Source: Lunularia cruciata (lineage: Eukaryota; Streptophyta; Marchantiopsida; Lunulariales; Lunulariaceae). Taken from it: a stretch of 64,000 nt of DNA. Shown one piece after another: positions 36,301 to 47,028 of the stretch. The notes beneath the pieces are model-generated. The model searched no databases. It was not told the DNA's origin and saw nothing but the letters and a program-made list of their open reading frames with translations. Where the stretch lies: contig OX419760.1 in the NCBI GenBank assembly GCA_948567375.1, forward strand, positions 58,416,657-58,480,656, in the 5' to 3' direction. Position 1 is the stretch's first letter, and the number at the start of each line of letters is the position of its first letter. Made by a program: the position numbers and the translations under genes.

Positions 36301-38974
36301 CTCCACTTAATTGATCAAGCAAGTCATCGATCCGAGGCAAGGGATATGCATTTTTCACGGTTTGCTTATTGAGCCCACGGTAATCAATACAGAAACGAAG
36401 TCCTCCATCCTTCTTTGGAACAAATAGTACCGGTGCTCCCCAAGGAGAGGTACTATGTCGTATGAAATCCTTCTCCAACAACTCTGTAAGTGTTGTTCGC
36501 AACTCCTCCAACTCCTTTGGTGAGAGCCGATAGATTGGTCTACTCACTGGAGTACTTCCTGGCAATAACTCGATCTTGAAGGGCATACCTCGATCAGAGG
36601 GTAATCCCTTTGGCAGATCATTTGGAAACACATCTACAAACTCATGAACTATTCGATCAACCATTGCTTGATGAGGCTCTTGGCCCTCCTTAGATTGTTC
36701 TTGTGCAATCGGTTTCACCCATACCGCAAATACAGACTTATCTTCCTCCAAAGCTTGCTCTATGGCTGCTTCATTAACAAACTTCCCTTCTAGGGACTCA
36801 TCTCTCTTCCAAGCTTGCTCCATGGTTGCCTTCCTGGCAAACTTCCTATCTTGGGACTCATCTCCCTTCCAGATTTGCTCTATGGCTACCTTCTCGACAA
36901 ACTTCCCATCTTGGGACTGACTATTCTTAGGTGTCTTACTCAGAGGTGCTAGACAGCCTAATCGGAAATTCCTACCTTGGTGTTGTACTTGAATTTGGTG
37001 TCGGGTCCAATCAAATTGAACCTTATGACATTCAAGCCAAGGTAGACCCAGAATGATATCATAGTGTAGAGGTGCCATTACAAACCTCATACACTCTAAA
37101 TACTCCTTCCCAATCTTGAAGGTAACAGGATGCAAGGTGCGGAATGCAGAACCCTTTCTACCATCCGCCATCATCAAACTACTTCCAATCACTGGCTTGA
37201 TAGGAATACCCAATTCCTTTGCTACTTGCATAGACATGCAATTCTCTGAACTTCCAGAATCAACCAAAATTCTACAACCCCAATTAGATATCATACCTTG
37301 CAAGTGAAGCAAACTTGCATAGGTCGAGCCTTCAATCCCATTGGAACTAATCAAGCTCCCAGTAGGCGGCTTGAAATCTCCTATTGGGATTCCTCGTTTC
37401 CTTGATCATTCCGCTCCACAACCTCTACTTGGGCAACTTGTTGAGGTCGTCCATTCTTGAGTGGACATTCAGCAATGCGATGCCCCAACTGGCGACAATA
37501 AAAACAACCTCCATTTTGTCGTAATTTTTCTCTATCTGCTGTGCCAAGTGGTCTTCGTTGGATAGCATCAATCTCCATTGGTACCGGTTCTTCCACTCGT
37601 GGTACTGGTGGGTTTTGTGTAGGTCGAGGTCGAGACCAAGTTGTCGCAACTAAGGAATCAAAACGCTCAGCCAATTGCATGGCTTGTTCTACATTCTGTG
37701 GCTTTCACATGGTCACCTCCAATCTGGTTCGTGACTTCAATCCTCGCACAAATCGATCCAGAACTTCACCTTCTTGGATATCTGGAATCTGCATGATGAT
37801 ATTCTGAAATTGTGTGATATAGCTTCTCACTAAGCCAATCTGCCTCAACTCCGCCAATTTATCTCGTGCAGCTCGGGTGGCATTTATAGTCTGAAATCGA
37901 CCAAGTATTGCATCCTTGAATTCTGCCCATGTAAAAATTGGTGTAACAATTTGTCGTTCAGCTCTTTCTACTCGGAATTGCCACCAAAGTTTTGCCACTC
38001 CATCCAATTGGCTAGAAGCCAAGAGAATTTGTTTTCGTTCGTCTTGAAGATTGGTGGCTTCAAAGTAACGTTCACAGTCAAACACAAAATTCTCCACTGT
38101 GCCTGGAAGATTCTTGCCTTCAAACACCTTGGGTTTTGGAAATCGAATGCGATCTTCTCCATCTCGAACTGGCGCTCTGTCTATCTGTTCTCGTCGTTGT
38201 TGGTCTCGTTCATCCAACAATCGAGTAAGATGCTCGATTTGTTGTTGCATTGCAAGGATAACATCCGGTATTGCCGCCATTGCTACTACTCTATTCCACT
38301 ACCTGCAATTTATCTAGTTGATTAACACGTAGATACAACACGTCCACCGTTCTCCATAAGTTACAACTGGAAGTATCAAGGGTTCCTCTGACACGGTGAT
38401 CATATGTAGAAAATCATGCCCAAAGCGTGAGGTGATGAATTGTGTGAAACGATGCTTTGGTAATATCTGGACATGAAAGTCCCAATGGTTTGGCGGAAGT
38501 GGATTTGGTGGTCCATAAATTCCATCCATCCCATTCCTGCTCTGATACCAATGTAAAAGACCGAAACCGAGGAGAGAAATAGGAGAATGGAAGCTCACAT
38601 TGGGACACTTGAATGAGGGAAAACTCCGAATGCCTAGCATGAGCTTCGGCCTTGGTATTTATAGGTAGCATACAAGTCCCTTGAAGCTTCTCAAGAAGCT
38701 TCCTTGAGCCGCTTTCTTGGAGTGCAAGCCAAGTTAACTAGGAAGCTTCTCAAGAAGCTTCCTTCTAGAAGCCGCCTACTTGGCGTGCAAGCTAAGCTAG
38801 TTAGAAGCTTCTAGAAGCTTCCTTCTAGAAGCTACCTGCTTAGGGCACAAGTTAACTAGTTAGGAAGCTTCCCAAGAAGCTTCTTAGATGCTTCTAGAAT
38901 ATTCTAGGCTATTTTGTCTTATTATCTACTTCATAAGCTCGACTAACTTCGTCGCTAAACTCCATATTGTTACA
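33346..38974 (-). mobile_element. Family A chromovirus A8, youngest copy
   Basis: This 5,629-bp minus-strand chromovirus has 423-bp LTRs (33346-33768, 38552-38974) and a perfect target duplication CCCAA (33341-33345, 38975-38979). The primer site TGGTATCAGAGC matches initiator tRNA-Met exactly. Right to left: gag (about 37560-38280), zinc knuckle (about 37465-37515), protease with DSGSS (about 37270), reverse transcriptase (about 35870-36580), RNase H (about 35300-35700), integrase (about 34440-35080) and chromodomain (about 33780-33960). The LTRs differ at one position out of 423, so this is the most recent insertion in the window. It looks nearly whole, with roughly five or six coding breaks. 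Confidence 0.92.
38804..38821. promoter_or_regulatory. Four-unit heat-shock element in the A8 5' LTR
   Basis: This is the same GAAGCTTCTAGAAGCTTC as in A7, at the same offset (252 bp) from the LTR edge, with the three-unit TTCTAGAATATTC at 38892-38904 and the TATA box (minus strand) at 38657-38664. The partner LTR has the same elements at 33598-33615 and 33686-33698. Confidence 0.6.
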
Positions 38975-39301
38975 CCCAATGTGATCTTTAACTATGGTCT
39001 TCCATTCTCTTATTTCTCTCTTCAATCTTTTACATTTGGAGTGAAATCTAAGCTAGCCATTTACTTGGCATACAAATTAAGCTAATCATCAACTTGGTGT
39101 ACAAGTTACTCTACAATCAAAAAGTTCTTAGAAGCTTCTTACCAAGAAGCTTCTTGGGTGCTTCTAGAATATTCTACCTATAAGCTTCCTTGATGCTTCT
39201 AGAACATTCTTAGGCTAATTTTACTTTTTTTTGCTATATTTAGCTTAGATTCCTAACTCATTAACTTCTATTAACTTTTCAACTACCTCTATTTTATTAC
39301 A

Positions 39302-39859
39302 AACATGATGTTATTGAACTATCCTACTATACAAATATACTACCATACCCATATTTTGTACAAGTATTTGAGTACAAATGTACTACCACTACAATGATGT
39401 TTGACACAATGGTGTCCTTCACCACAATGATCCCACCTTGTGATGTCCTTTATCCTTGACTCCAAGTGTGGATGACTCTGAGTGTGGCTAACTTTGAGTG
39501 TTTATCTTACACATATGTGCATATTTTACAAGATATAATGGTCCTTACTTTATTATTCTGCCTTCACCTCTACACCCTTGAATCAACTTATCAACTTGCA
39601 TGTTATATTCCCCAAGTTCATTCTTGATGTGAGCCAAGACATCTTGGAACTTGGCATCAATGTTCTTTTGAAATCAATCGGCCAATTTGGCTAACTAATT
39701 GTTGGAGTATGATTTTTCCTCCAATGCATATATCTTGACTTCAGCTCCTTCAACTTCATTTGATGAGCTTAAGTCACAACTGATATCTCCAATTGAGCCC
39801 ATGCTAGTTTTGAATGTTTTCCATGACAGGATGGACCCCCATCCTTTCTTCATCCAATG
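39302..39859 (-). mobile_element. Probable interior of a non-autonomous LTR element (left copy)
   Basis: This lies between the A5 LTR end and the LTR at 39860. The minus strand has an acidic open stretch (about 39700-39850) with phrases such as SSSNEVEGAEV. No retroviral motif is seen. Position next to an LTR suggests interior sequence, but the assignment is weak. Confidence 0.35.
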
Positions 39860-40339
39860 TGTAAGAGACCAAGGAGAGAAATAGGAGAATGGAAGATCAA
39901 AGTGAAAGATCACATCGATACTCTTGAATGAGAGACACTTTGAATGCCTAGTATGAGCTGAAGCTTTGGTATTTATAGGAAAGCATACAAGGCTCTTGAA
40001 AACCTTCTCAAGAAGCTCTCTAAAAGCCACCTTCTTAGAGTGCAAGCCAAGCTAACCAGGAAGCTTCCTTCTAGAAGCCGCCTACTTAGCATGCAAGTTG
40101 TGCTAGTTAGGAAGCTTCCCAAGCAGCTTTCTTCTAGAATTTATTTACTTGATGTGCAAGCTAAGCTAGCCAAGAAGCTCCCCAAGAAGCTTCTTCTTAG
40201 AATCACCACTTGGCATGCACATTATCCAAGGAACCAAGTAGCTTCTTAGATGCTTCTAGAATATTCTTATAATTCTTGGCTAATTTGGCCTATTTGCTAG
40301 TTTGTTGACTTACTCCTTGGTAAACTCCATATTGTTACA
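39860..40339 (-). repeat. Family A-type LTR of the non-autonomous element
   Basis: This 480-bp LTR (TGTAAGAGACC...ATTGTTACA) has the usual GAGAGAAATAGGAG block, TATTTATAGG and AAGCTT modules. Its right junction (CATTGTGTCTTGGATGG) matches that at 16422/16423, so both mark the same element type. Confidence 0.7.
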
Positions 40340-41913
40340 CATTGTGTCTTGGATGGATTGCATCTCTATCTCCACCTCCTATTGTATGTACACAAGGGGT
40401 ACTTGCTCATTTTCCTCAAGATCATTGACCTTCATGGACAATTCCTCTATGTGCATTTCGCGTTTTCCTAGCTAATACTATCAACGAGCTTGTCCTTAGC
40501 ATCTTGGTCATGGGCAACCTTCAAATCATGCTTTTGTGTTGCCATCTCTTTGTCACAAGCTATCAATTGTGCCTGGTGCTTTTTGGTCAGCTCTTCTGCT
40601 TGCCATTTGGATCTTATCCTAATAGCTTGAGAAGCTTTATCAAAGTTTACAGCTAGCCTTGCTTTCATCATGGCCATCTCAATGTTTTGAAGACTCAATT
40701 GCTCCTCTTGTGCCTTCTTGTAGGCCACAAATGCTTCCTCACATTGGGTTAAGAAGCTACCTTCATCACCAAAACCTCCGCCATCACTCTTCAAAGTTGT
40801 GGCTTGTGGGAAAACCACAAGCAGGAAGTAGCGTCCCTAACAAACTCAATGTCTGCTCCAACACTTGGATAACCCACATGATAGTGGAGGAGGATGTGGT
40901 GTTGGCATTGCCTATCCACCCAAGTGTGGTCTTGATCTTGGCATCTCTTTGTGTAGGACTTGTTCTTCTTCTTCCCTTCTTGGATGATCCATTGGTACCT
41001 TGGGAACCATAGGTGTGCTCACTATTTTTGGCACCACTTGGGAGCATGATCCAAATTCTTCCTCTTTATTGGCTTGTGCTGCTACTTGAACTTTGATAGC
41101 GACTTCTATTGCTGCTATGAGGTTTGCAATTGTCAAAGGAATTGCATCACTTGAGCACTTACACTTCTCAACATTGGTAAGTCTGGTCTTTCTCTTTGAT
41201 CTTCATCCACCCATATGTGAAGACATCTCCTTGTATCTTCAGGCAGCATTGCTACTATCTACAACAAAGGGGGTGGGGTGGTCAAAACGTACACTACCCC
41301 CACCTTTGGCTCTGGTGTTAGAATAGCTCTTCTACAATTGCAAGGGGGTGGGGTGTCCTCTTCCTTGTCCTCTAGAGACTTCCCTTCTTTAGAGGGGCTT
41401 ATCATCATCATCTTCAACCTCCATTCTTGTGGCAAGTGTGGTTTGTAAGTCCACTCCACTTTTGCATCACCTCCTTGGCGGTCTAAGGATAATTCAATTT
41501 TGGAAAATGAGGTTGTTTGCTTTGGATATGGTCCTTGTAAGGTCAAGGATGGTTTGTCATCACTTTCTTCTCAGGTTGGCCATACATTGGAGGTAGCTTG
41601 AGAGTCTTGGTCCACTCCATATTCACTACCCAATCTTGATTCCTTTTTCAAATGGGATTCATGATTGTCAAAAGAGTCAGCTACTTAGGGATTTGGTTTA
41701 TGTCTCTTCCTAGTCTACACTAACACTACTGTCACCTTTGTCTTGGTAGAGCCTACTACCGAGTTGTGGAAATCTTGACCCACTTATCCATCTTGTAGTA
41801 CTATAAGAAAGCATCCTTATACTTCTGAATTTGGGCCGCATATTTGGGTTGTGCCTAATGGTACCTTGGGGGTAGTAATGTACTAGGAATAACTTATTTT
41901 CATTATTGGTGGG
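40340..41913 (-). mobile_element. Interior of a non-autonomous LTR element (second copy)
   Basis: The minus strand holds an open frame rich in Ala, Gln, Lys and Glu (40468-40818, probable coiled coil), a Lys/Arg-rich piece (KKGRRR near 40970), the phrase TSFSKIE (about 41490-41510) shared with 16817-17044, and HYYPQG (near 41870) shared with 22262-22552. No gag, protease, reverse transcriptase or integrase motif is visible. A LARD-like derivative that borrows family A LTRs is the simplest reading. It is a broken fossil. Confidence 0.5.
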
Positions 41914-43040
41914 TGTAACCTGACCCATAGTTTGTCTATGGGGCGCTAAGGGACAGGTGAATTACTAACAACTCATACACAATTGGACCTTCTACAAGCT
42001 TGAGGACAAACTATGTGCAAGATTCTTGTAGTCCACCTAGCCATACTATGGGACCAGGTCTACCTTAAGACACTTAACCTTGGAGATCAATCACAAGTTT
42101 GTCATCATTGAGAGCCGGTTGGCTCCTTGATTGTCACTCTCTACCCACCAATCCCTCTGTTGACTACAAGACTACAGAACATCCCAAAGTGGAATCATAA
42201 GTTAACGAGAATCAATCAAATCACCAAGTCATACAAGGGTGCATTCATACATCAAATCTAGCAGTCATCCTTGTGGGACATCGAGAACTACATTGGACAA
42301 GGCACTTAAAGTTTATAACTCATGGTATGAGTTGTCACTTTACAACAAAGGACCATTCATGGCTTTTCTTGGCAAGGAGTACCCTTATTGCTCTTGGCTC
42401 TTTTTCCCCGAACCCAAGTCCTACTCACTATTCTATATTAAGCGACTATCGATTGACTCAAGACTCTTATGACTTGTGCCAACAACCTTCATTAATCAAC
42501 CCCTGTAATAGACTGAGCTCCCTTTTATACTTGGGATCAAACCCCAAAAAAAAATGTCCTCCTTTTCAATCCTTCCTTCGTAGTGCTATCTCCTTCCAAT
42601 GCCACCCCATCAACTCCAATTGGCTCCTAATCCTTGATTCTAATCAGAATAGTCTACCTAAGTGCGTCAATGTACCCGCTTTGGAGTTATGGCCTACATA
42701 ATTTTGTCCTACTATTCTACATGCCCGCAATGTTCTTGCCCTTTCTCCCATTTGCCCTGTAGGGAGAATTCATGAACTGAAGTCCTGCAACAGTTTGCCC
42801 GTAGCTGAAATCCCATGATACATATCCCTCAACACTAATTTGCCTATGGCCTACAATGGCCTTAGTAGTTATTTTGCTCAAACTACAATGACCTTTTGGC
42901 TCATGTTAGATCCTTCAAGTTGTTGGCTGAATAGACACAACTCCGAAAATGCTATATCTAAGGTTTTTCTTATCAAAATTATAAAGAAAAGTATAAAATC
43001 CTCACAAATTTTTTTTAAATTAATTAATGAAAAAATATGA
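41914..43040. other. Unassigned repeat-like sequence at the edge of the transposon block
   Basis: It starts abruptly with TGTAACCTGACCC and has an LTR-like CCCTTTTATACTTGGG stretch near 42520, but no matching end or target duplication. No convincing coding region. After about 42,950 it passes into very AT-rich DNA. Confidence 0.35.
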
Positions 43041-44115
43041 GCATTACAATGAAAATCTACTTACAATATAAGTTATTATTAAGGATGTTATTCTATTAAA
43101 ATAATAAAAATAGTAAATATATCACATATATTCCCTTTATGTAGAAGTACTCTTATGTGTTTAAATACATTGCTTATATATTAAAGGAGAACACGTATAG
43201 CTTCTATTCATACTTCCAATAATAAATAAGAATAATAATAAAATTTCTTCTACTATCTAATCAGAGCAAATGGTAATAATAATAATTCATGCTTTTTGTC
43301 TATAAAATATTTTATAGAGTGATTCACCTTCAAGAACTTTCACAATCATTCCTTTCATTATAACTTGAAATTATATCGCTATACTTTACGGATGTTTCGC
43401 CCTTAAAGCAACCAAAATTGAAAAGAAGAAAAATGTAAACCACAAACTTAAATCACCATGACCAAAATTGTTGTTGAAAGTATAACTATAACACTGCAAT
43501 TGAAACTGATAATTTTATGAGAAAGTAGTACATTCATTTGTATTATCCTTTGGACATAGAAGAAACAAGTACATCTTGGGTACCAATCATTTGCATTTCG
43601 AGTTTTGGATCACCCGTTCCAGAACGGCTTCTGCTCTCATCTACCTATATACTTTGGCCATACAAGAAACTTGGAAAACAAAGAAGAAACCTCAAAGACA
43701 AAAGACCTCCTTCCCATCCTTAATTTTTCCTACGCGGTCGCCTTCTTTTTTTTTTTTTTAAAGACAAAAGACGGTTAAAAGAGCAACACCATGGTCGGCG
43801 CCACCAGTCCATGGTCCTCGTCCTAATCAGGTCCTGATTAAACTCCGTCCTCTTTCGAGATCCCGTCATCACCCTGCGCAACACAGCGACCGCGCCAGTG
43901 ACGGAGCGACGATCCTAGTTGCCAAGACGGACAGGAAGGTTGGAATCCGTCACTATACCGAAGCGGAAAACTGCTAAGAAGGCGGCCAGCAAAGAGAAGC
44001 CATTTGCTTCAGGTAAATCGTGAGTTGACACGAATAACGCAGGAGGGGACGAGAAGAGAGAGAGAGACAGAGAGAAAAGAAATTGAGAGTTGGTGTTCGA
44101 GTGGATCTGCGTACC
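43041..44115. other. Transition region and p24 upstream sequence
   Basis: The first 450 bp are very AT-rich; GC content rises sharply from about 43,730, after a T-run at 43747-43759. A GA-rich stretch (about 44050-44085) lies directly before the p24 start codon and is probably 5' leader. No separate gene is seen. Confidence 0.5.
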
Positions 44116-47028
44116 ATGGGGCCGGCAGCAGTAGGGAGATTAGAAGTATGGAGTCGTTTGGCGATCTTTTTATATATCGCCGTTGCTCAGCAATGGGCCG
44201 AAGGATTGACCATTACGGTGCTCAATGTCGAGTGTGTTAGCCAATGGGTGGAGCACGAGCACGACCTGGTGACGGGGCATTTTGTGGTAGTAGAAAAAAA
44301 TTCTGACTGGTATAATGAAGCTGTTGATGTCGAGATTGTTGTAAGTTTACCTTTTCTTCCCTCTTGGATTCTTGCATATGGCCTTGCGGTGGAATTTCTA
44401 GACCAGACCCCTAGCTTTGCAAATTTGGATCTTCTTTATGAATTTTCTGCTGTGGTCAGCTGAGTGGTTTCCCTGTGAGATTTTCATCTGGAACGGCTCT
44501 GCACAGACTGTCTGATAATCCGTTCTGAGTACATGATTTGATTTACTATTTAGGGCCTGTTACTCATCTGTAGGAGAGCCTGTTTCAGCTTGCTTAAGTT
44601 GTGTAATTTATGAGGATCTGGGATGCTCAGTACTCGTGTTGGGACACCTCTGTATTTTTCCTCCTACTTTTGTTTCTTCACTCTGTTTAACTGGATTTCT
44701 CTTTGAGGAATTGAGACATCCAGCGAACAATGCATACTTTAGGAGGATGAAAATGGGTTGCAGAACAGTCAGCCTTTCTGATGATTCCAACTTCTTTACT
44801 TTGACGTTCACGCTACATGTGACTGAAGGTTTGATCCTCCTCGCCCGTGTTCGAATCGGTGCATCCGCTTGCCTTGCTCCCTATCTGTTCGCGTGTCTTC
44901 TAGAGCCAGATTTCTCAAGTTACGTTAGCTCACAGAGTATGAAATAACGGAATACTCGGTTTTGACCAGAATTCGTGAAGTCGCCTTCCAGTGACCTTCC
45001 CCAATACTCTAGTCATGATAAATGGGAGGGGGTTTTCACTATGGCAGGGAAAAGAGCAGGAAGTACTTACGTCGACCAAAATGCTAAGGACCATGACGCT
45101 GAAACTACAGATGAACAGCCAAATAGTCTACCGGAGCTAGTGAAGCCATGCCTCTTAAGTCTACTCCATCTGCAGTTGGTAACACTATTCTGTCGCACGG
45201 TTCGAGACTGCATAAGGATCTCGCGTGAGACACGTCGTAAGAAACTGGTAAACCATGAATTAGTTGAAGTCTTCAGTGCATTGAAGCGTACACGTCTGCT
45301 CAAAACTTATGCCATAGTAGTTAAGACTCCGTCCTGAGCCTGAAATGTCCTTTGGTTTACATAGCAGTAACGATTATGAAATACACCTTTGCATAATACA
45401 TTTTACCCTGTCAACTTGCTAATCACAAGATTGTGCAAACTGCCATGTGTTGGTAATCCCGGTGGAGTTACACATATCGGAAAAGTAACCGATACTTTAA
45501 TGGGCCATATCTTTCTGACATACCATAGGGTGGGCTTGTCGCACAAAGTTAGCCGAAGGTTCATACTGCTAAGTTTCTCATTGCTCTGCTCAGAACAGTC
45601 TTGGAGTTAAATTTACTCTTGCATGAACTTTAACCGCGACTGGAGAAGTCTATACTGGGCTGGACCTTAAAATAAATGCTTTTCGAGGTTACTACTTGCT
45701 ATTGATGGTCAACCGGTATCAATAAAGGTCTAAGATAGTCATTTACAACTATCAAGAAGAGGCATTGCTGGTCTCCTTTTTTCATTGTGATTTTACCTTT
45801 GCTAGAACCTGTTCCCTTAAAGAGCACTCAAAACCAGTCTTACAAGTAAAATAAACTACCTCTCTCATTGGCCGTGGTAGAGAGTTGGGCACTTGAAAGT
45901 TGCAATAGCGAATCTACTCAGTAATTCACTATGGTTGCTGACTGATTTTTTCTCTTCTGAATTTGACACGAGTTGTAGGTTGCGAAATGAGTACTCTCCT
46001 GTTATACCGTGGTTAGGGCTGCTATATGTCGTGATGCTACTTGTTCTTCTGGTGGATAGGTGACAGGCCCAACAGGTGCACCAGTGGTGACTTCAAAAGC
46101 TAGAGGAGCAGAAAAGTTTTCCTTCAGAGCCGCAAGAAAAGGTCATTACAAGTTCTGTTTCCACAATCCCACCTCAGCACCAGAGCAGATCTCTTTCTCT
46201 ATCCACGTCGGTCATATTCCCGACGAGGCAGAAGTTGCCAAGGACGGTACGTATATTGTAATTCATGGGTTAAAATGCGATGGAAAGTGTTTTGAAGCAA
46301 GCAATTTGGAAAAATCCTGCAATTATGATACGTGACATAAAGCCTCTGTGTTGAATGTACGTTTCATGTTCTCTTCCAGTACGTTTGGGCCTGTATTGTT
46401 TTTAGGCTTTAGGTACTGCATTCCTTTCACCATCGCATGTTCCTGTGGTGCAAACAGAGCATTTCAATCCATTGGAGATAAAAATCGCACAGATCAGGGA
46501 AGCGTTGGAAAACATATCTTTGGAACAAGCGTATCTTAAACGAAGAGATATCCGACACAAGAAGAGTAAGTGTGCTCTCCATTCTAACTTCTCCTTTCAA
46601 GATTCTTCCTCCTTTCTTCTTAAAGGTTGGTATTTCGTTTTCCATTCCTCTTGAAACTGTGTTGTCAGTCTTGACTTGGGCTGGTCTCAGAACTCTCTAT
46701 CTCCTCTATCTAGTATTTTGTCTCTTTTCTACCAGGGAATAGGGATTATCTGGAGATTTTAGGAGTCATCAAAAGCAGACTCTGAGAAGTAATTATATTT
46801 TCGTTTACAGCAATCATTAACTTCGAAGCATTTTGAAGAGAAGATATATTTGTATACCCTTCAATCTGAAATATGTCGTTTTTCTGGTGTGCAGCAAATG
46901 AGAGCACACGAAGAAGGTTGATGTGGTATACGTTAATGGAGTACCTGGCCTTAATTGCAGTCAGTATAGCTCAGGTCTACCTTATTCAACGGCTTTTTAG
47001 CAAAAGAATAGGATACAACAAATTTTGA
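44116..47028 (+). CDS. p24/TMED family cargo receptor (emp24/gp25L/p24), beta-like
   Basis: p24 proteins are type I membrane proteins that cycle between ER and Golgi and help select cargo for COPI and COPII vesicles. Four exons (44116-44340, 46060-46246, 46458-46565, 46895-47028) give 217 residues, the usual family length, with GT-AG introns throughout. An N-terminal hydrophobic signal (about 15-28) precedes a GOLD domain with the two conserved cysteines (C40, C108) expected to form a disulfide. A coiled-coil region follows (about 140-175), then one membrane helix (about 187-204) and a short cytosolic tail RLFSKRIGYNKF. The tail resembles plant beta-type p24s rather than the dilysine delta type; this is from memory. 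Intron 1 is long (1,719 bp). The start was chosen because it directly precedes the signal peptide. Confidence 0.9.

Larger units (their letters stand above)
32185..39034 (+). mobile_element. Family A solo LTR, plus orientation, itself twice interrupted
   Basis: A family A LTR starts TGTAACAATATGG at 32185 and ends CTTTTACA at 39034, with flanks CTTGG and TTTGG as a near-perfect target duplication inside the A5 LTR. It is split by a family B solo LTR (32353-33093) and by the complete young element A8 (33346-38974). Without these inserts it is a single LTR of ordinary length. Confidence 0.75.
30066..39301 (-). mobile_element. Family A chromovirus A5, partial, with a deeply nested 5' LTR
   Basis: The interior (30066-31875) runs from the protease/reverse-transcriptase linker through protease (about 30400-30650), zinc knuckle (about 30800) and gag (about 31000-31640). 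A tRNA-iMet-type primer site abuts the 5' LTR, which starts at 31876 and ends at 39301. That LTR is split by the plus-strand solo LTR at 32185-39034. The element is a fossil with many breaks and no 3' end seen. Confidence 0.7.

Noticed and set aside
41914-42830. A fourth solo LTR
   Set aside because: It has a TGTAAC start and a promoter-like stretch, but no CA end with a matching target duplication was found.
44849-44857. GTTCGAATC as the T-loop of a tRNA gene
   Set aside because: No matching acceptor stem, anticodon arm or D-loop box lies at the proper spacing.
44975-45337. 120-codon open frame as a gene
   Set aside because: It lies in the first intron of p24 on the same strand and shows no recognisable motif.
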